DNA of 64,000 nt from Chitinophaga chungangae. Its GTDB lineage: Bacteria; Bacteroidota; Bacteroidia; Chitinophagales; Chitinophagaceae. The translations under genes were made by a program, and so were the position numbers. How positions within the stretch are numbered: position 1 is the stretch's first letter; each line of letters starts with the position of its first letter. The stretch spans positions 186,001 through 250,000 of the forward strand of contig NZ_JAGHKP010000001.1 of the NCBI RefSeq assembly GCF_017742215.1. Direction: 5' to 3'. This document shows, one piece after another, positions 62,201-64,000 of the stretch. The notes beneath the pieces are model-generated. The model ran no database searches and was not told where the DNA came from. It saw only the letters and a list, made by a program, of their open reading frames with translations.

Positions 62201-62802
62201 GTCTCGACGCCAATGGCGCGGCGCAATACTACAATCAGAAAGGCGAGAAAGTAGGCGGCGGCGCAGTTGCGGTAGACGATGTGATCTATATGGGCACCTT
62301 GCGCCCGAAGTTCGCGTATAGCCTGACCAATACTTTCCGCTACAAAAACTTCGAACTGGCGTTTATGCTGCTGGCGAAAACGGGGAACATCATGCGCCGT
62401 TATTCGTACGACGGTAACGCAATTCAGCATGAGGATGTGGGTAAACGCTGGAAAAAGCCGGGGGATGAAAAATACACGAATTTCCCCGCGCTGAACGCGC
62501 TCTCGTTTGATTTCTTTTATTACCCGTTGTCAGACATTTTCATCGAAAGCGGCAACTTCATCAAGCTCCGCGACGCGTCCATCACCTATAATTTTAATAA
62601 ATCATTGCTGCGGAAAGCCGGCATCGGCAACGCCAGCATCATGCTGCAGGGCCGCAACCTGTTTATGTGGGCGGCCAACAGCGACAAGCTGGACCCTGAA
62701 GCCTATGAGCTGAACGAGCCCAACGCTTCGCAGGCGGAGCTTGGTTTTACGCCCTGGCGGCCCATGCCCGAATTTTATCTCGGCCTCCGCGCCAATTTTT
62801 AA
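59260..62802 (+). CDS. SusC/RagA TonB-linked outer membrane protein, second unit
   Basis: This is an 1180-residue TonB-dependent transporter. The signal peptide is about residues 30-50 (MRWTTFLLLAVCLHVSAGSA), so the ATG at 59347 may be the true start. An STN domain follows (QVPLERIFTEIEKQTGNVVF), a carboxypeptidase-like domain (VSGVVMDSLGGFLAGASVRV) and a plug (GSFSIVNGKQLENKLRPDL). The beta barrel ends at its terminal Phe (YLGLRANF). Compared with the first SusC it is about 70 residues longer and quite divergent, so it likely imports a different glycan. Its STN domain pairs with the 58009 FecR. Confidence 0.93.
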   Translation: MFFKTFCDRNPHVPPLKARFRISTKIARVMRWTTFLLLAVCLHVSAGSAAQNITYSGRQVPLERIFTEIEKQTGNVVFISKQLLKESKPVSVDVRDMPLSSFLALVLKDQPLEFTQEKQTVFIRKKPAVRTADPPAAAPAFFPVSGVVMDSLGGFLAGASVRVKGSNVSTVSDVNGQFTLQANTGDILLISYVGFKTLEFKVINSIPILVTLSRESTTITEVAVTLNTGYQSIPRERATGSFSIVNGKQLENKLRPDLKSALEGQVAGMQVTREGNIEVRGVSTFMLDERAPLIIVDGFPITGGLETLNIDNIESVTILKDGVAASIYGARSSNGVIVVTTKHGKRGTLNIQYNGSFGVTKAPDLSYLKRASAADYVDAELDIYAQNPNSYNNSYNGYRYLSRVNYLKVAEARGFMSTREVEAELAKLRTNDGIGQLQDYLFRNQLTQQHNIMLSGGNEKSQTAASAKFIGNRGNTLYAKDNRLIMDVRNDWKPAKFLSFRLFSNINYNTAQAPLRPMSDFLNYYSQYIIHPYDLVVDPATGQPQDIYATNLNKVARYDAIPGLKPMNYNPLTDLGQEITRTQNFQFRIGGNINIVLAKGLTLDAGGSWTRGNSFTRSVSGKDSYRMRMGYNDATSVSNPSKHYIPDGDMVNESRNVNQAYTLRSQLNFSRSFGKHSLIAIAGSEVSRNVQDYNAFPTRFGYSDQAGTFATFNYADYIAGNYNADMLQSSGKPTASIGSIAFRDNRFVSWYANASYEFDRRFLVSGSIRLDQTNFFGTDPRFRYKPLWSAGGTYKLSNEQFFHVPWLSKLYVRGSFGVNGNISLNSGPFLIIAPGSYSDLTGDISYNISSPPNNSLRWERTNTTNFGTDMSLFSRINVSIDYYLRKSKELLASDPVDPTLGYTSLVRNVGQINNTGLELAVDGDLIKSGDFSWGVLGTMSYNANKVVEYNVNYPFSTSLTQVSVNKEGLPANALYAFRFAGLDANGAAQYYNQKGEKVGGGAVAVDDVIYMGTLRPKFAYSLTNTFRYKNFELAFMLLAKTGNIMRRYSYDGNAIQHEDVGKRWKKPGDEKYTNFPALNALSFDFFYYPLSDIFIESGNFIKLRDASITYNFNKSLLRKAGIGNASIMLQGRNLFMWAANSDKLDPEAYELNEPNASQAELGFTPWRPMPEFYLGLRANF

Positions 62803-62815
62803 AACTTAACACTAC

Positions 62816-64000
62816 ATGGTCATGCGACTACATTCGATATTACTTTTCGCCGCCGCCGCTTCGCTGGCTGCCTGCAACAAGTTCCTCGACGTAAAACCGA
62901 AAGGGAAGCTGATACCCACCGAGGTCGCGGAGTTCAATCATTTGCTGGACAACCAGGACATCGTGCGTTATCCTTTCCTCAACAACAACAGCACTTCGCT
63001 GCTGGCGTATATGACGGACAATCTCACGCTTTCTGAAGGCATCGGTAAAATTTATTACAAAGCCAACAACAGCCCGAACATCGACTGTTATTACGGCTAC
63101 ATTTTCCGCCCGCCGTTCAAGAACCCTACGCTGGCCGATTATTTCTGGGAATGGGGCACTTACCGTTCCATGAAATACATCAACAACGTGATCGAAGGTG
63201 TGAAAGAAATACGCAATCCAGAAAACGCGGAAGAGGCGGACGCGGTGATGGCACAGGCATACGTGGCCCGTGCCTGGAGCTATTTTCACACTACGCTCGT
63301 GTACGGCCCCGTGTACAGGCCGGGCGGAACGAACGATACCAAAACGATCCCGTACCTCACTTCCGCGGATGTGGACGCGCCCATGCCCGACCTTTCCACG
63401 CAGGAAGAGGTGTTTTCCAAAGTATTGTCCGACCTGCACGCCGCGCTGCCCAACATTCCCGAAGCGACCAATCACCCTTCGCGCGCGAATAAAATGACGA
63501 CGCAGGCCATGCTGGCTTATTATCACCTGTTCACACAGAAATACGACAGCGTAGCATATTATGCGAACCTTGCATGGACGGCCGCTGCGGCCAACGGAGT
63601 GGATAAAGTGCTGTATGATTTTAATACGCTTTCGCTGGTGAACCCGGCGAATCCTACCGCCAGCCAGGTGAACAGCCCGGACAGCAAGATCAACCTGCCC
63701 ACCAGCCGCGAGATACTTTTCTTTCGCGCATCCGACATAAGGTCAGGCAGGTCCAATTATTCTTATCCTTCAGACGAGTACATTGCGCTGTTCGACAAAA
63801 CGAACGACCTGCGTTACCAATATTACCTGCTCGAAGCGCCGGGTTACAAAACCACCTACAACGGCGTTACTTACAACGATGGTACCAAGCTGCAATATTT
63901 CCGTGGGGAAACGATCAGCGGCGGCCTGTCGAGATTCCAGATAACGGCGGGTTTCAGCTTCCCGGAACTGCTGCTGATGCGTGCGGAAGGATACGCGCGC
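62816..64000 (+). CDS. SusD/RagB-family lipoprotein, partial at window end
   Basis: This is the first 395 codons of a SusD-like protein, still open at the window end. The start ATG at 62816 gives a lipoprotein signal (MVMRLHSILLFAAAASLAAC, Cys 20). SusD features include FLDVKPKGKLIPTEVAEFNHLL, AEEADAVMAQAYVARAWSYF and QAMLAYYHLFTQKY. It lies 13 nt after the second SusC. It is the glycan-binding partner of that transporter. The next ATG (62822) is an equally possible start. Confidence 0.9.
   Translation, partial: MVMRLHSILLFAAAASLAACNKFLDVKPKGKLIPTEVAEFNHLLDNQDIVRYPFLNNNSTSLLAYMTDNLTLSEGIGKIYYKANNSPNIDCYYGYIFRPPFKNPTLADYFWEWGTYRSMKYINNVIEGVKEIRNPENAEEADAVMAQAYVARAWSYFHTTLVYGPVYRPGGTNDTKTIPYLTSADVDAPMPDLSTQEEVFSKVLSDLHAALPNIPEATNHPSRANKMTTQAMLAYYHLFTQKYDSVAYYANLAWTAAAANGVDKVLYDFNTLSLVNPANPTASQVNSPDSKINLPTSREILFFRASDIRSGRSNYSYPSDEYIALFDKTNDLRYQYYLLEAPGYKTTYNGVTYNDGTKLQYFRGETISGGLSRFQITAGFSFPELLLMRAEGYAR

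Noticed and set aside
1..64000. CRISPR arrays, rRNA genes and classic insertion sequences
   Set aside because: No regularly spaced repeats, no rRNA signature and no DDE transposase were seen while reading the window.

Overview
The window reads as a chromosomal segment of a high-GC Bacteroidota, most likely a soil or plant-associated Chitinophagaceae (Chitinophaga-like) strain. The signs are -7 promoter elements of the form TAnnTTTG, two ECF sigma/FecR/SusC/SusD units, a type-B T9SS sorting domain, a Bacteroidota-type FabI tail and fused branched-chain E1 subunits. The genus is an inference from gene content and style; no search was run.

Region 1 (1-30.6 kb) is ordinary chromosome. It starts with the end of fabI, a small acidic protein and a LolD-type ATPase. 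A six-gene minus-strand operon for nucleotide sugars follows (DegT aminotransferase, ugd, UDP-xylose synthase, rfbB, rfbC, rfbD), diverging from the Kdo transferase gene. Next come tdk, a GtrA protein, accC, cytochrome c maturation genes (ccmB, ccmC, ccmD-like), glutamate dehydrogenase, AMP nucleosidase, a fused oligopeptide ABC ATPase, queA, ispD, a Gfo/Idh oxidoreductase, a T9SS-secreted PKD protein, radC, prs, rplY/ctc, pth, a FAH-family hydrolase, and a MarR regulator divergent from a fused E1 dehydrogenase.

Region 2 (about 30.62-40 kb) is an AT-richer integrated mobilizable element next to a CAU-anticodon tRNA gene. A large serine recombinase reads into the tRNA 3' end and is coupled to a 25-residue upstream ORF. 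MobC and a MobA/VirD2-type relaxase lie at the far end beside hairpins that look like an oriT. The cargo is the most interesting part. It includes a 763-aa RloC/PrrC-like anticodon nuclease with zinc-hook CxxC and an R-E-H triad at PrrC spacing. Convergent to it is a compact operon of XRE regulator, unknown 152-aa protein and PD-(D/E)XK-like protein. Small unknown ORFs, a membrane-anchored winged-helix-like protein behind a 108-nt inverted-repeat region, and structured non-coding DNA complete it. A 10-bp direct repeat (30719-30728 and 39969-39978) is a candidate att core.

Region 3 (40-64 kb) holds a few single genes (putative secreted protein, DUF1801 protein, thioredoxin-like protein) and then a polysaccharide utilization region. 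This has ECF sigma, FecR, SusC, SusD, a TlpA-like protein, a serine-hydrolase-fold protein that has lost its catalytic residues, an alginate-lyase-like enzyme, a PL8-type lyase and an alpha/beta hydrolase. After a stretch with gene remnants, a second ECF sigma/FecR/SusC/SusD set runs off the end. The sigma/anti-sigma pairs probably sense substrate through the STN domains of their SusC partners, and the lyases suggest a uronic-acid-containing polysaccharide as substrate.
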